A DNA stretch of 64,000 nt from Seriola aureovittata (GCF_021018895.1 NC_079373.1:25743376-25807375), one strand, 5' to 3'; shown: positions 48,368-62,514, counted from the first letter of the stretch. Made by a program: numbers and translations. Notes: generated by a model not told the origin, from the sequence alone.

Positions 48368-49134
48368 CCTGGGGTTCAGGAGGAGCAGCTGTCAATCATC
48401 CTGAAGACGAAGAAGGAGAAGAGAAAACAAAAATGTTAAAAATTTTAACAGTAAATTGGTATAACTGAGTTTTTCTCTCATGGCTGCTGCAGCTGAAGAG
48501 ATGTTACATAAACCTTTTATTTCATTCAGTCTGCGGTTTCTCTCTCTCTGTCTGTCTGTAATGTATCTCATCACATGTTTGGTACAGACGTTTCCTTTCG
48601 CACCGCCATTAGTAGAAAATATAAATCCTACAGTGGAGATATCAGTGTGAAATGTTTCCGCTCGTCTCTTCACCTCCCTCTGACCTTCTCACTGTTTTTA
48701 TATTGTTCCTGCTCACTGAGTTTATGGAGGGCACAGTGTGATGTGCTCAACGGCTCCTCGTCCGCAACAGCTGCCATATAAATAAACGTCTTTTTTCTTT
48801 TTCACTGTTCTCTCCGTTTGTGAGCGTTACAGCACAACAGTGGATCATGAAAGTTTTATCGTTTGCTTTTACATGTGATGAGCTGAGCTGCTTTTCCATC
48901 TTTATATATGAAAACAACTGGGACGTATTCGGCAAAGCTGACAGTCTAAGCAACCTCAAACTGAAACTAAGTCCTCATTTATGTGGCAGCTGATGGATTT
49001 GTGTTCAGGAGTCCTTGGAGATCCACAACATGATGCATGGAGATGCTCTGAGCCTCTCTTCTGATTGGCTGACTGTTTTGTGAGTGATCCAATAAAAATA
49101 TAATAGATTTCAGGTAAAAACACTCAGAGAAACC

Positions 49135-49213
49135 AAATCCTGCAAGGTTTGGATGGTGGGTCCAGGTGGGCGGGGCTTGGTGACTGCTTTGTTGTGACAT
49201 CACAAAGTTCCAG
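49135..49213 (-). mobile_element. Dispersed repeat, copy 1 (inverted relative to 59728-59806)
   Basis: These 79 bases are almost exactly the reverse complement of 59728-59806 and share CACCATCCAAACCTTGCAGG and CAAAGCAGTCACCAAGCCCC on the minus strand. It is one part of a larger non-autonomous element. Confidence 0.75.
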
Positions 49214-52116
49214 AAGTCCTGACGGCTGGTTTTAAGGCTCAGTTTCTGAATACAGGCTGTGTGCATTTCTCTGTGGACTGAGGCTTTGATACTTTCACAG
49301 TATTAATATAGAAGCTAGAGCTGATCTATAATCACACTACACATGGACACAGACCTTTAGACTGGATGGGACCTTTGGGACCTGGATGGGGATTTTAATG
49401 ACTCCGTGACCTTTCTTTCGGCACACCCAGGTATCCTGGTTCCTCTGAATCATTGCACACACCTCTGATTTGTTGAGAGATTCAAAATAGGCTAAGTCTT
49501 GTGCTGTGCACTGTGACGACTGTTTGGTTGGAGAAACAATGACTGGATGTCCCTGAAATTAGCTGTGGATATTTTCTGCTTCCTGAATATTTATAGTGAG
49601 CTCACAACTTTTCCTGTTGTGTCGCCATCAGGACCAACGTTCATACTGGCACTCTAATGAACTCTGCAGCCTCTCGCAAGAATGTAGTTGAATTAATTTA
49701 TAACAATGTAATTCATTAATTTCTTCCCTGATTGTTTTTCTATTAATTATTTAATAATTGTTTTATTTCAGTGTTTATTGAACCCACATTGGTTCTTTTT
49801 TTCAGGATGACTTTCAGTGCATCTTGCATGAATTTAAGTGTTTGAATTTTTTCTCCCAACCGCTGCCGTCCTCAGAGACATAAATAGCTCTTGGCTCGTT
49901 TCCATGGCACGGAGGGGTCAGAGGTCACAGAGAGGAAATCAGCTGACACCCAGGGTTTGTACACGAGGACTTCAGCCGTATAGACTGCTGCTTCCTCTGA
50001 CCAGAGATGAAGCCTCAGGCCACAATCACAGGCCTTCCTGCCAAATGTCTCAGTGAGGTTCGGTGTTTGCTGAGTCTCTGCGTCCCATAAACAGCTGCTC
50101 GAGCCAAACATCCGGTCACAGAGCACACAGACGAAATTCAGAAGTCTGGATTTGTTTTCAGCCTAGTTTATTTATCACCCCGTCAGCCATGTGTTAATAT
50201 CCAAACACCAAGTTTTGACGTCACTGGTCGACTTGTCATTCGAGGTGTCGATCTATATCTTACCTGATTTTTGATCTGAAGTTAAAGGCATTAGTTTGTG
50301 TACAAACAAAGTATTTGGTGGCAGTACTCTTGAAGTACCGTGCAGCATTTTCATTTGGTTCCCATCGTTTCTTTTCCCCTCTCAGTTATGTTGGTTTGGA
50401 ATCAAAGTCTTTTCCTTCTCTTTATGTTCCTGCCAGTTTCTCCCTGTAGGTTTGGAAATAATTTGACTGTTGCGTTTTACGGAGAACGGATCATTTTTCA
50501 AAGTGCGGCGCTGCAGTGAATGTATGGATACGATGCTGGTTAGTGGTGTGTCTGTTCGCTCTGAAACCGCTTCCATCTGAAGCCTGGCAGGCAGCAGAGC
50601 ACACATGATTAGATGATAGGAATGTTTCTGATTATGTTTTACATCTCGAAAACATCTTGGCCCCCGATTTAATTTTCTCATTTCTCTTTGTAGTTCGATT
50701 CCTGAGAGTTTGAAATCTGTGAGCTCTACTTACAGCTGATATCAGTGCGTGACATCTCTCTCCTGCTACATTAGCTCTCTGAATACCGTCATAGATCAGT
50801 GTTTGCTGATAAGAACCTATCAGTATGCAACATTGATTAGGACGCATGGGCTTGTGCACCTCTGTAAAGATTTCAGCTTCATTCAAGCATCAAATGATCT
50901 GAACAGGCGTCTGAAAGACCTTGAAATGAGAGACTGCATGTTTCCAACTTATGTCAGCGTTATCACAGTGTGACTGATAATATTGATCTATATGTGCTGT
51001 GAATGTTGTTATCTTGCTGGTCATATGACTGATCCATCACCTCTGTGGTTTGGTGAAGTTCAGGCAACTAAAACAATTTGTTTCAAGATGCAGTCCGCCG
51101 CCTTGTTGCACATCAATGATTTCCAGTTGATTTCCAGCCATTGATGCGCTTTAACTCTCCTAGAATCGGCTGTTTCTGTGTGTTTATGGCATCATTCACA
51201 TCTTGCAGTGTTGTGTGATTCGTCCAGAGTTGTATGTAAAGCTGCTGGGCCACAATCCTTCATGTGAAGCACAAATGAAGCACAAGCCATTTAAATCTAG
51301 TTCTCTACACCTGTACTTCCAACGAGATAGGGTTAGCGTTACTTTCATTACCACAAGTGGGGCTACAACTAACGAACGTCTTCAAATAGATTGATTTGAT
51401 TGATTTATCTGACAAAAAGTCAAAGAAATGGGAAGGCCTTGACTCATTTTCTGTCGATCCACCAACTGATCACTCGACTAATACTGTTCAGGCGAGGACG
51501 GTCTGAAAAAAGCCTCAAACTGTAGATGGTCTGATTGTGGTGCAGCGTAAAGGAGCCTGAGTTTCTTTGGTCTGAGTTCACCTGGAAGGCTTCAGTCGAT
51601 GGAGGGAGCAGCCTCAGATTTAAACCCACTGGAGTTCGTGCCTAACGTTTGGCTTTGTGTCAAAGTGAATTATTTAACCAGAGGGTCTTGGAGCCGCGGG
51701 CCGGTCTGGCATCGATTAAGATAAGAGTTTGTTGATGTCTGTGGTTCTTGTGAAATGGCTCCACTCGTTCAACAAATACAAGAAAGAAAGAGAGAGAAAG
51801 AGAGAGAGTGACGTCTAATTTCCAGTGTCTCTGTTGGAAAACTGGTTTGAATTTGAGCCACAGATGACAGCGTCTGAAGTTCTTCCGACGGTTCTCCGAC
51901 CTCTCCGCAGCATCCCTGAACCAGACGATGACGCGGGGCAAAGGTCAAGAGGCCTTGAGATGCAAGACAGGAACTTGGCATGTGTAACTCTGCACAGCTG
52001 ACAAAAGCTCAAAACTTATAATCTCCTATCTGTGAGTTCATGCAAGGACTGAAGCAACGCCAGTTTTTTTAGAGAGAGGCTCAGAGCCTCCTCTCTTCTG
52101 ATTGGCTCACAGACCT

Positions 52117-52204
52117 GTTGTTACTAGAGCTGCAGAGAGAAGCCTGAGAGAGGAGATGTAAAACTACACTGAGATGGTTTTTGGTTCTTAAAACCACAAA
52201 TATA
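52117..52204 (+). mobile_element. Dispersed repeat, copy 2 (matches 59845-59932)
   Basis: These 88 bases are nearly identical to 59845-59932 and share GAGAAGCCTGAGAGAGGAGA, GTAAAACTACA and GGTTCTTAAAACCACAAATA. The flanking GAGGCTCAGAGCCTC and TTCTGATTGGCT also occur, in part, near the copy at 49 kb. Confidence 0.75.
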
Positions 52205-53419
52205 TCTTCTTATGGATCAACACTTCAAAATAAAACACAGGAGAAGATGAAATCATGGGACCTTTTTCAGTTTTCATTTCTAAAGGCGAGTGCTGCTGAT
52301 TTATCTTAGAATAAAGTAAACTCCAGGAACAGGCTTCATTTTCTTCAAACAGAAGGATGAGAGAAATGTGAGATGAGAGACTGCGTCCGAATAACAGTGT
52401 CAGTCGTGGTGATGTGCTACAGCTCATCGTCTCTATCTCAGCAGAGTGTAACTGTCCAGAAAGAGCCTAACGAGTGTGCAGTAAAGAGTTTCATCAGACC
52501 AGGAGTCGCCTCAACACACATGCGATGCTTCAGCTGAAAAATGAACCATGAAAACCCTCCGAGCTCTCTTCCGTTGCGGAGTAACACGACTCTGCATCAG
52601 GACTTTTCCATGAATCACACACGAAGCTGGTCGAACCATGTGAACCAGAGCAAAGAGAAGCATTTCAGCAAATATTCCTGATGACTGGAGTGTGGTCACG
52701 ATTCATGTTCCACACACGAGAGACCCGAAAACAAAAAAACGCCTGGAGAACAGGAACCACCGAGGCTGAAATCTTTTCCACTCAGCTGAGCCAGAGCTAA
52801 TCCAGAGCCCTGTGAGCACCGAGGCTCCAGGAATCACCCTGTTTGTCAGACGGAGAAAACAGACGCATGACCTCAGAGGAAGACAGAGGACACAACTAGT
52901 GGAGATGAAAATGTGGATCTTTGTTTTCATCTCGATATCAGAGCTCTGAACTTTCACAGAAACTTCCTGTCCGTTTGTTTGGCCACTGCTGAGGATTTTC
53001 GCTTTGAATGTTTAAGCTTTTTTTTAATAATCTTTGAAGTTTTTCATATGAGATTAGTAAATCTCAAGACATGACCAAAATCAAAAGGAATTTCAGCCAT
53101 GAAATGTTCTTTTTTGGCACAAGTCAACCGCTGGTACATACAGTAAATACAGCGTGAATCAGAGCTGGAGCGATACTGGATTTTTGTGGCAGATACCAAC
53201 ATCAATATTAAGTTAAAAAAGTTTAAAAAATCCAGAAACAAACTATTGTCTCATATTTGTTTTCTTACGTAAACACATACCGTAACATTCACATTGTTTA
53301 TCATTTAATTCAAAATTTTCTATTTGTACAATTTTTTTAACTTCATGCACAAGTTATTACCGACCTTGGGACCTCGGGGGCCCCATCATTTAACACTGTG
53401 AAAGGGGCCCCTCTGCATA

Positions 53420-53550
53420 GCGAGTACTTTTACTGAGGACACTTTATTTTACTGATAAAACTTGGACATGTACTTTTACTCAAGTAGAATTTGGAGCTTT
53501 ATTACTAAAGAAAATGATCTGAACACTTGTACTGATCTGGCTCCACTGTG
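53420..53550. mobile_element. Possible teleost dispersed repeat
   Basis: GTACTTTTACTGAGGAC and ATGTACTTTTACTCAAGTAG resemble a fish repeat made of ACTTTTACTCAAGTA-type units. The copy is degenerate. Confidence 0.4.
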
Positions 53551-54023
53551 AATCAATGTTTCATTAAATTGATTAGGAAACTAAAGTTACACAATGTACT
53601 TTTTTTTTTTTTAACAATTATTAACAATTATTTAATAAATCATTCACAAACTTTTCTGCATTTTCTTAATTAACACAATTGTTACTTAGATTTCTCTCAG
53701 AATTATTTCTAATATTAAACAAAAAAAGGCTAAAACGTTTAAAATAATGTATAGATGTGTAAAATACAGATTCCCTGTGAGGTTCAACAAGCACAAAGCT
53801 TTAGTTTGACTTCTGACATGATTCTCCACATCATCATTACACCTCATGTTGTTCTGGTTTTATCTCCAGTCACCAGAGTTCACCGAGGACACACCTGAAC
53901 TTCAGTTCATCTTTTCTCACGTCTCGTCTTGCTGCAGAGCTTAAATGCACAATCCTGAAATCCTCTCAGCTGATCGAGACTCCCAGCCTCCGCTTTTGAT
54001 CTTTAACCTCAGACACATTAACC

Positions 54024-54028
54024 CTCTG

Positions 54029-54053
<25 letters not shown>
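54024..54053. repeat. (CT)n microsatellite
   Basis: About 14 CT units with one interruption. Confidence 0.92.
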
Positions 54054-54059
<6 letters not shown>

Positions 54060-55030
54060 GTGGAGGGCAGACTGAAAAACAACACACTCCCATAAACAGT
54101 AAAGACCTTTTTATAGCCGGCTGTGATGAACTTTTAAATCCTTGATGCTCCTCGAAAACTGTGACCTCCCTCGTCTCTGACTGTTTACTGTCAGTTGTCG
54201 GGAGTCAGAGCGTCTGCTGAAGGACTGAAACTCTACCTGAATGAGACCTTTTAAAGTTCCCGATACAACTGACGTGACGTGCAGCTTTTTAACAAAACGT
54301 TAGCACCTCTGAGAGACTTAAAGAAATGTCCTGCTGTGCGTCCGAGGGGGGGTTGTTAAGAGTGAGCCAACATTCCTGGCATGGCAAGGGCACTACCCCC
54401 CCATCCTGCTCCTCCTCCTCCTCCTCCTCCTCACCCTTCCTGCATCACCCAAAACAGACGCTCAAGCTGCGCTGTAACACCCAGGGTCGCCGCCTCCCTC
54501 AGGGTTTAAAAATACACTTTATCTTCCTCTTTGTGCAGAAAAACTAAAGCTGCAGGAAAGAAACTTGATTTGTTTTTTGTTTTGCCTTCTAAAAATGAAA
54601 CAGTTTTCTGTACCTGACTTTTAACAGCTCACCTGTAGATGCTGCATATCGACCTATAATTAGCAGTCCGGGGGAAGGTGGGGGTCTTCTCTTCTCCGGG
54701 GTCACCGCAGGGGTCATGGTGGCCCTCAGCACCGTACGTCCATCAGGCCTGCATTCATTCTGTCAGTCTGAAACACAAGCCACTCATCCACACTTATATA
54801 CAGGCTCGGGGAGGAGAAGAGAGGGAGGGAGAGAGCGTCACCACCACAACACAGCGATTAGAGAGCGGGGGGGGGGGAGCGAGAGACATAGAGACATAGA
54901 GACACACAGCGAAAGAGAGAGAGAGAGAAAGGTTTTAAATCCCTGCGAGTTATTTGCTGAGCTCCTCTGAGGTCTGATCCTCTCTCTGGAAGAAAAGTCC
55001 CAACTCGTCCACTTCAGTCAGACAATCACT

Positions 55031-55035
55031 GTGCA

Positions 55036-55068
<33 letters not shown>

Positions 55069-55096
55069 GTGTGTGTGCATGCATGTGTGTGTGTGT
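55031..55096. repeat. (GT)n microsatellite with interruptions
   Basis: GT units interrupted by GC and GCATGCAT. Confidence 0.93.
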
Positions 55097-55439
55097 TAAA
55101 AATTGACTTTAAATATAAAACTTTCTCTATGATTCAGTCCAGGAAAAGTTCCTAAGTTACTTTATTTTAGAAAGTAAAGAAGTCTTTAATTCATTTTTTA
55201 TTTGGTTAATTAGTTAATAAAGAATATATATTTAAAATGTCTGGATCTGCAATCCAGTAAATATCATAAATGTATTCAAATGTTTTCAGCAAGAGAGAAA
55301 AGCGACTCAAGTGGACGTGAGGAGATCTGAATTTTCTCAAGAATTCTCTTCTAAAAAATAAAGTTAAAATTTTTATTCCAGCCTTTTATACATTTCTGTC
55401 ATGAACAAAGAAACATTACTCTATAACATGTTCATAAAG

Positions 55440-55890
55440 AGGGAGAGGACTGTGTGGCTTGTTGTTAAAGAAAACTGATTGGTGCCTTTCTCGATAGCTA
55501 ATCTGTGAAGCGTTTTGCTATCGCTACATAGCTAATGTTAGCATTAGCAGCTGTTTACTTACCAGTCTAGAAGAAAAGTTGCGAGTTCAGGATCCAACTT
55601 CACTCCTTTGAGCTGCTGGAGCGTCTCCAGAGGTGGAAAGCAACACCAATGTTAACTCTTTTCTTCTACTGAAGTTAGCACGCTAACCAGCTAGCCCCGG
55701 CTCATCTCATCACTTCCCGATAGCGGCTCACTGTAGCCTCCAATGTGCTCAGAGGACGTATCATAACCTCTTCTCTTGTAAACCAAACAATGGCCGAAGC
55801 TCTTGTCAAGCAACATTCACCACCACGCGAGACATTACGTTCAGTGGCAGGAAAAACTTACAAATAGCTCCTTTAACCTCCTTTGAATAT
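55440..55890. mobile_element. Possible dispersed repeat with GCTAA/TTAGC motifs
   Basis: The stretch carries GCTAATGTTAGCATTAGC, ACGCTAACCAGCTAGCCCC and ends AAATAGCTCCTTTAACCTCC. This pattern resembles a long percomorph dispersed repeat. No coding frame. Confidence 0.4.
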
Positions 55891-56175
55891 AACTTCTTAG
55901 GGCACCTTTAATGAAGAGGCTTTTTGACCATGAAACCTGTGTTTTACATGTATTATGTAACTTCTGCTTTCAGAAGAGAAGAGTTTTTTGGATTTAGAGG
56001 AGCTATAAGAAACCGTATAAAGCATCAGAACCAGCGATATAGGGAATATATGCAAGAGATGCTGCATTTCTTGTGCATTTTTCTTTGTTTTTTTTTTTGC
56101 TGAGAAATCATCAGGGTGTCAGAAGTGTAACTCTGAGTTAACCAGTATCTTTATCTCCATGTGTTTCTCTGTGCT

Positions 56176-56197
56176 CGCTCTCTCTCTCTCTCTCTCC
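56176..56197. repeat. (CT)n microsatellite
   Basis: About ten CT units. Confidence 0.9.
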
Positions 56198-58044
56198 TCG
56201 GCGCTGCAGAGTGTCGCTGTGCTGATTAAATGACATTACATGTGGACCCAGCACTTTAAACCCAGCCCGGGCCGAGATTCCAGTGGTTCACCACACATAT
56301 TTACAACCAGAAGACAAAAGTCACAGTGAACCCGATCCCTGCGAGTCCCTCTGGTAAATATACACATGGATTTTCCCTCTTTCTAACTGTGTGTTTTCAT
56401 GCTAAATAAATATGTCACAACTTAAACAGCCTTTCACAGAGATTTCAATCTGTGTTTTTTTTTTTAATGGTACACGACAGTGTTGGATTATGGGAGAATA
56501 TATTATTATGGGAGAAACCCGACTCAGTAAAACTTCTCTTACCTATAATTAAAATATTAACATCTTAGATCCTCTGTGTTCATTCATTATGAGCTTTGAA
56601 CATCAGACAGCATGTTTCCGTGCTCGGAGGGCTTCAGTGGAGCGGATCTAAAAATAGGAAAATTGTCCCTTAAGAGGTTTGTATTTTTTTGTGTTTAATG
56701 AGATTCACAAACTCGAGTGTTTCTATAGACTTTTAGACTCGTTCTTAACTGGACGAAGAGTCTGCAACAGGCGGTCAGGTCAGGGAGGGACAGAGCAATG
56801 TGACGTCACCAGGACAGGTACATTTCTGTGGCCAGCAGGTTCATATTTCATGAAATCAGCATGATAATGTACCTGATGCAAGAACATCTTCACATTCATC
56901 CATCCTAAAATTCTGAATTCTTTCCGAGGCTTGTGAATGAATGTTCGAGCTCGGATTCACCAGTGACTGAGCTGCACAAACTTGTCGTAAATGGAAATCA
57001 CTCGCTTCAGGCTGATGAAAACCGCCCGTTCATGAGGAGGTGTGCGCTCGTTAGAATTGCCATATAAAGCTGTTTTACTCCGTTTGTGGGAAAGTTTCAT
57101 ACAATAGTAAAAAGAAGAATTCCACTCTGCACAGCTTCATGTCCCGCTGTCAGAAATCAGCAAAGAAAAACTTTAGGTTTAGGTCAATGATGGTGAAACT
57201 GTCAGTGACGAGTCGTCAGAAGGAAAACTTTAGATGCTGAACAAAGTGTCTCACGACTAATATCCGAGGTGGTCGAGGGGCCATGACAGTCATAGAGATA
57301 TTACGCTACAGAGGATATTACAGCCTTGATGTTACAGGTCTGATAACAGAGGATAAGGCGGGACTGACAGCTGCAGGAAGAACCTGAGGAAGGAGAGAGA
57401 TGAAGAAGAAATCTGCCAATAAAAATACTAAAGTCTAAAAACACTCTCAGTTAATTTTGAAGCCGTGATGACAATGATGATGTGACAAAGAGAATATTCA
57501 TTTCACATGAAGTTTGTTATAGATATTCTTTAATTAAAGAGCAAAGTGTTTGGTTTCATGCATGAGGCTCATCGTCTTCATGTAACACACTGAGCTTGTT
57601 GCCGTGTGCATGTAAACTTACTCGCTTTCATGATTTGGAGTTTTCCCTGTCATCTCTGTTTTTAACATCAGAGCAGAGCTGTAGATGTTGAGACTTGAAA
57701 TGATCTGCATTAGAACAAAATGTGCAGACTCCGCTTATTAATCTGAAACACAGTCTTCAAACACTTTGCCATCTCACACTGGGACGTCCTGAAACCTCGA
57801 CTAAAGGGTTTATAGGATATAGACCAAAAATGGATGTGGACAGGAAACACGATTATTATGTTTTTCAATCTGTACACCAACAAGTCTACGTCCTTAGACC
57901 CTCATCTTGCCTTTTAGAAATTCCCGTCCCAATCAAATCTCATTGATCTTCGGTCTGGACTAATTCCTGGGAGGCGTCATGAGGCTGCGGAAGGTGGAGG
58001 GGAAGGCGACGCAGGAGCCACCGTGGCCTCTTCTCTATTGACGA

Positions 58045-58110
58045 AGCTAGGCTAGCAGTTTCCCCCTGCTTCCAGTCTTTGTGCTAAGCTAAGCTAAGCT
58101 AAACACATCT
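58045..58110. mobile_element. Short copy of the repeat at 21835-22002
   Basis: It shares GCTAGCAGTTTCCCCCTGCT, TCCAGTCTTTGTGCTAAGCT and AAGCTAAGC with the 21.8 kb copy. Confidence 0.55.
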
Positions 58111-58349
58111 TCACCTTGTCTTTGTTCTGGACACACTGAGGTGTAACTGATATGTGCGGTTCTGGAGACACAGGGGACGAGAGGGTTTTCCTCAATAGCG
58201 TTTTTGCTTATTTGTGTTTCCTTTAAATCACCAGCCTTGGATGTTTTCTCCTCTCTCCTGGATAATCAGTCGTCAGTCAGTCCCTAAGTTTTCTCTAATT
58301 TGCTCCCTGCGGCAATACTTTTCAATTTTGTCTTTTTCAAACAAAAACT

Positions 58350-58377
<28 letters not shown>
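58350..58377. repeat. (CA)n microsatellite
   Basis: About 14 CA units. Confidence 0.95.
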
Positions 58378-58382
<5 letters not shown>

Positions 58383-59077
58383 GTTTCAGGCCGAAGGTCG
58401 GACCTGCAGCCCGGGACGTTCGGACGGAGCCTCCATCAGCTGCGACCGACTGTGGGTTGTAATTACATGCTGTGCGTTCGGATGCGTAGGAGCGACATGA
58501 GAGCTGTTTGTTGAGGGTGAGCAGAAATCTGAGGAACACTGTCGGGTGAAGTCATCTGTGTTTGATTGTGTTTTCCTGACGCTCAGCAGCAGCAGCTCAG
58601 CTACTAAAGTTCAGTGTGTGAAAACACACATTTTTCACCCGGGGGAAAATTAGCTGTCGTCAAACTTTCCCCTGAATAACTAAGAATCTGTTTTCCGTAA
58701 AGAGGCAGAGGATCTGAGGAGTTTACGAACAACGAACGTCGCTCAGCCGTTAAATTCAACTAATGATGAGGAGAGAAATAAAAAAGGTTGAATGGTGTTT
58801 GACACGTAAACTTCACAACAACACAGGGAACAAGTGTGTGCAGGCCACAGGACACAGCAAAGGAACAGGACTGTGTTTCGCTGGAGATACGTGTGACTTT
58901 TTTATTGTTAATTTATTAGATGTCAGATAATAAAACAAATAAACAAACAACCAGCCAGAGTTAAAAGCAAGAGATATTTCATTTTACAGTCACTTAAAGA
59001 AAAGCAGGAACAGTTTGCAAGTCCTCAGTTTCCAAAGGTCGACAGCTTCAGTGAACAAGGTACAAACACAGAAAACT

Positions 59078-59079
<2 letters not shown>

Positions 59080-59112
<33 letters not shown>
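59080..59112. repeat. (CA)n microsatellite
   Basis: About 16 CA units; further imperfect CA and TA units follow to about 59140. Confidence 0.94.
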
Positions 59113-59114
<2 letters not shown>

Positions 59115-59217
59115 CACACACACGTACACACACATATATATTTATACAAATACAAATTCAGACCGCAGAACTCAGAAAAACACACTTACAGACTGATTTC
59201 GTAATCCCTCGACCGCA

Positions 59218-59242
59218 GTGTGTGTGTGTGTGTGTGTGTGTG
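59218..59242. repeat. (TG)n microsatellite
   Basis: About 12 TG units, only 100 bases from the CA run to its left. Confidence 0.94.
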
Positions 59243-59727
59243 GTGGGTAGTGTATTTGGATTCCTCTGGCCTGGCGTTGGGATCCTGACTGCAGATTCGT
59301 TTCCACCACCTCCGTGGATGAAAGGCCCACCCTGAACCCCCCCACCCCTGCACGGAAACCTCAGCGTCGCCGGCTGTGGTGGTCAGAGCCTCCTCACCAA
59401 CATATGGATTGTGTTATGAAAATGTCTGGGCTCAGACAGCGCGGATCCTCCCGCCGCTCTAATGGCCTCAGCTGTAATGAGGCATCAGGTTGCCCGGGGA
59501 GGAAGTGATGGTTCAGGGTCGGTCTACGTTCAGGACATACCGTGTGATATGGAGGGCTGCAGGAGAAAATGAGCTGATTTTCCCGAGGAGAATGTGCACG
59601 GCGCCTGCTCCTGCAGAACCACGGTCGACAGAAATTAAATTTCAAAGAGCGGAAACTGAAAACTGTTTTTCTGTGGCTGCTGCAGATGAAGGTCATCATC
59701 CCCTCATCACGCTGACTGATTGAACTG

Positions 59728-59932
59728 CTGGAACTTTGTGATGTCACAACAAAGCAGTCACCAAGCCCCGCCCCCCTGGACCCACCATCCAAACCTTGCA
59801 GGATTTGTTGTCTCCGAGTTAAATCTGCTATATTTTTTATTTGTGTTGTTACTAGAGCTTCAGAGAGAAGCCTGAGAGAGGAGATGTAAAACTACATTCA
59901 GATGGTTTTAGGTTCTTAAAACCACAAATATA
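59728..59932 (+). mobile_element. Dispersed repeat, copy 3, joining both shared segments
   Basis: This copy contains both the segment shared with 49135-49213 (here 59728-59806) and the segment shared with 52117-52204 (here 59845-59932). It therefore shows that the two are parts of one element about 200 bases or longer. Confidence 0.7.
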
Positions 59933-61339
59933 ATTAAAAACTTAAAATAAAACACCAAAAAAATAAATATGGGACTTTTAAAATGAAAAATACCCAAAAG
60001 TCTCTTCGCAGGGAACTTTACCTGCCTCTTAACTGTAAAACACTACAGTCAGGTAGTGACAGGTTTTTGGTAGTCAAAGACATTTCACTATTGCGAAGCG
60101 ACCATGTGATCAGCTGTCAGTTACTCATGGGGAGGAAAGGAGTCAGTGTTTTGTCAGTTAACCTCCCATACAGAACAAAAGAGGTGTTATCTCATCTGAA
60201 GAGTTACATAACGGAGTTTAGAGTAAAACAGAATTATCATTTCCTGTTTGAAACACCAGCGTCATACTGAGCCTCTTCTCTCTGGTCTCTGATGTTTTTA
60301 TCAGACCATCACGCAAAAAGGAAATGAACATAATTTCTTTCCTCACAGTCGGTCTGCTGCGGCTCTGACCTTTGACCTACAGGGACTGAAGCCTGAAGTC
60401 TGCAGTTATGAAGGCAGATTAAACAGACGTGTAAAGGCCCAGTGATCTGCAGCAGTCGGTGCAGCCTCCTACAGTCTTGTGGTTTCTCTCACATATGTCA
60501 GTGAGCGTGTTTTGTTGTTGGGTTGCCAGTTTTCCCCAGCAGTCATATTATTGTTCCTGATGCCATCTTCGCCCACCAGCCTAACTGTGCGTTTTATGGC
60601 CCTCAATGAGCCTCAGAGAGTTGTGGTGTTGATGTGGGATCAGGATCTGAGCGGCCGGCTGGATTCAAAATCAACAGAGTGACGCCGAGTTGATGTTTTT
60701 ACTGGAGAGGACGACTTCTACTCACTCCGAGTCTCTTCTCACAATACTAAAAAAACGCCTCGGAGTGATTTAGGGTTCTGTTTCTGAACTCGGATCATTT
60801 GGACTTTTTGTCCCACATCTAAAGGCTGGTGACATCTTGACTGAGTTTGACAAAATTTTCAGTGGATGTTCTGGTTTCCACAGGATGACGCGTAATGGTT
60901 TTGGTGACTGTGACGTTTCCTTGACCCACTCTGGTCTATGATGGCTGCTACTCACCAGATATGCATGAAAAATGCAAAAGTAGGGCACATATTTGTTTGA
61001 CTGCTGAAAGCACACTATTGAGATACTCTATTATTGCATTTTCTTCCGTACATTTTTTTGACATGCTACTAGTCCTACACACTGGAAGCTAGAAACATGG
61101 TTCCAAAGCTGAACTGCTAAGAATGTTAAGGAGATTGGTTTTATATATGTTGGATCTGTAACAGCTGATTTTATATAAATTGTTTTTCAGATTTTGTGAT
61201 TGGGTTCTCAACGAGGAAATAAGCAAAAACGTATGCACAGCTGCAGCTCGCAGCAATCGCACACATTTTCTATGTTAATGCACATTCTAGTATTCAAATG
61301 CATTTATTAGTATTTTGCACTGATTTTTACCATCTACAC

Positions 61340-61500
61340 CAGAGTCAGTCCACCACTTTCTCAAAAGCTACTGCATGAATTGAAATCTTGTACAGATATC
61401 CATGGTGCCCAGAGGATGAATCCTCCTGAATTTGATGATTCCCTTGATTTTTTTCTCTCTAGCGCCACCATGAGGTTGATATTTGTGGTTTGTTGTGAAA
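61340..61500. mobile_element. Fragment of a teleost dispersed repeat
   Basis: It contains CAGAGGATGAATCCTCCTGA, TTTGATGATTCCCTTGATTT and GCGCCACCATGAGGTTGATA, a pattern recalled from a common fish MITE-like family. The family may be the same as at 28565-28690 in the other orientation. Confidence 0.5.
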
Positions 61501-62514
61501 CATTTCAACAATGCTGTGCTGCGTGGCTGTAGACTCTTTGTCTGGTTTGATTTTCTCACAGATTTTGTCCCCACTCTTTCAAAAATGTTTGTTAGTGATG
61601 TTTATTGTTACAGTTTTGGTCTTGTAGTGAGAGCAGCCCAGAAAAAATGCTTTTGGTGGAGAAAAAATAAATTAGCCAGTTAATTATACAACTGTAAACT
61701 ATTGCAAGCACAGAATACACGTATTTAAAAAATCTGATTCTCTATGAAAAATGTTGTATTGTTGTTTTTTCCATATCTTATCCATATAACATTACATAAA
61801 TCTGTCCACAAAGGACAAAACCCTGACACACAACCTTTCCTGCAGCTCAGCTTTCACACTTTCATTTCAACTTGGGCACAAGTAATAATAAAAATGGAAA
61901 AAAAGAAAATGAGATCCTTAGTTTTTTCTCTCTTCTGCAGCCAAGACTCAAACCTGGAACCGTTTGAGTTCACGTTACTGTAAGAGTTGTTGGATCTTTT
62001 CCCTCTTCAATACATACTTTCATTTTGAAAGGGGGAAATTATGTGTCTTCCAGTTAGTCATCAGTGTTTGCTAACAGAGAGCCGGAAGTGGAGCTGATTT
62101 CAATGCGTTGTTGTGGATCATCAGTCATCAGTGTTTAGACCTTGTTAATCGTTTGTGTACGAAGGTCATAGATGTTTAGCTGCTTTTCCTGCTGGCCTGT
62201 AATCAGCAGCAGCGGCATGTGAGGCTGATGGAGAGGCGGCAGAGTGGGTGATGAACAGCTGATAAACAGCCAATCAGAGCTGCCGACTGAAGCCAGACTC
62301 TGTTCATTCAATCAACAGTAAACGTCTGTTCACTTTACGATTCTGGGATGATTTTGCTGAATTAATCTGCCACTGAAAATAGTCCATAATAAATGCACAA
62401 TTTTGAAATTGTGTCGGCTGTCCTTTAAAAAAAAAACTACAACTATATATTTGTGATCAGTTTTTAAAGATTTACGTTTTCAGTACAAACCAATCAGCAA
62501 AATGGTGAAGCGCC

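Noticed and set aside
47372..48439. 355-codon open frame on the plus strand opposite hyaluronidase C
   Set aside because: It is the complement of a GC-rich coding exon with a conserved enzyme sequence on the minus strand. Its translation has no domain or splice support.
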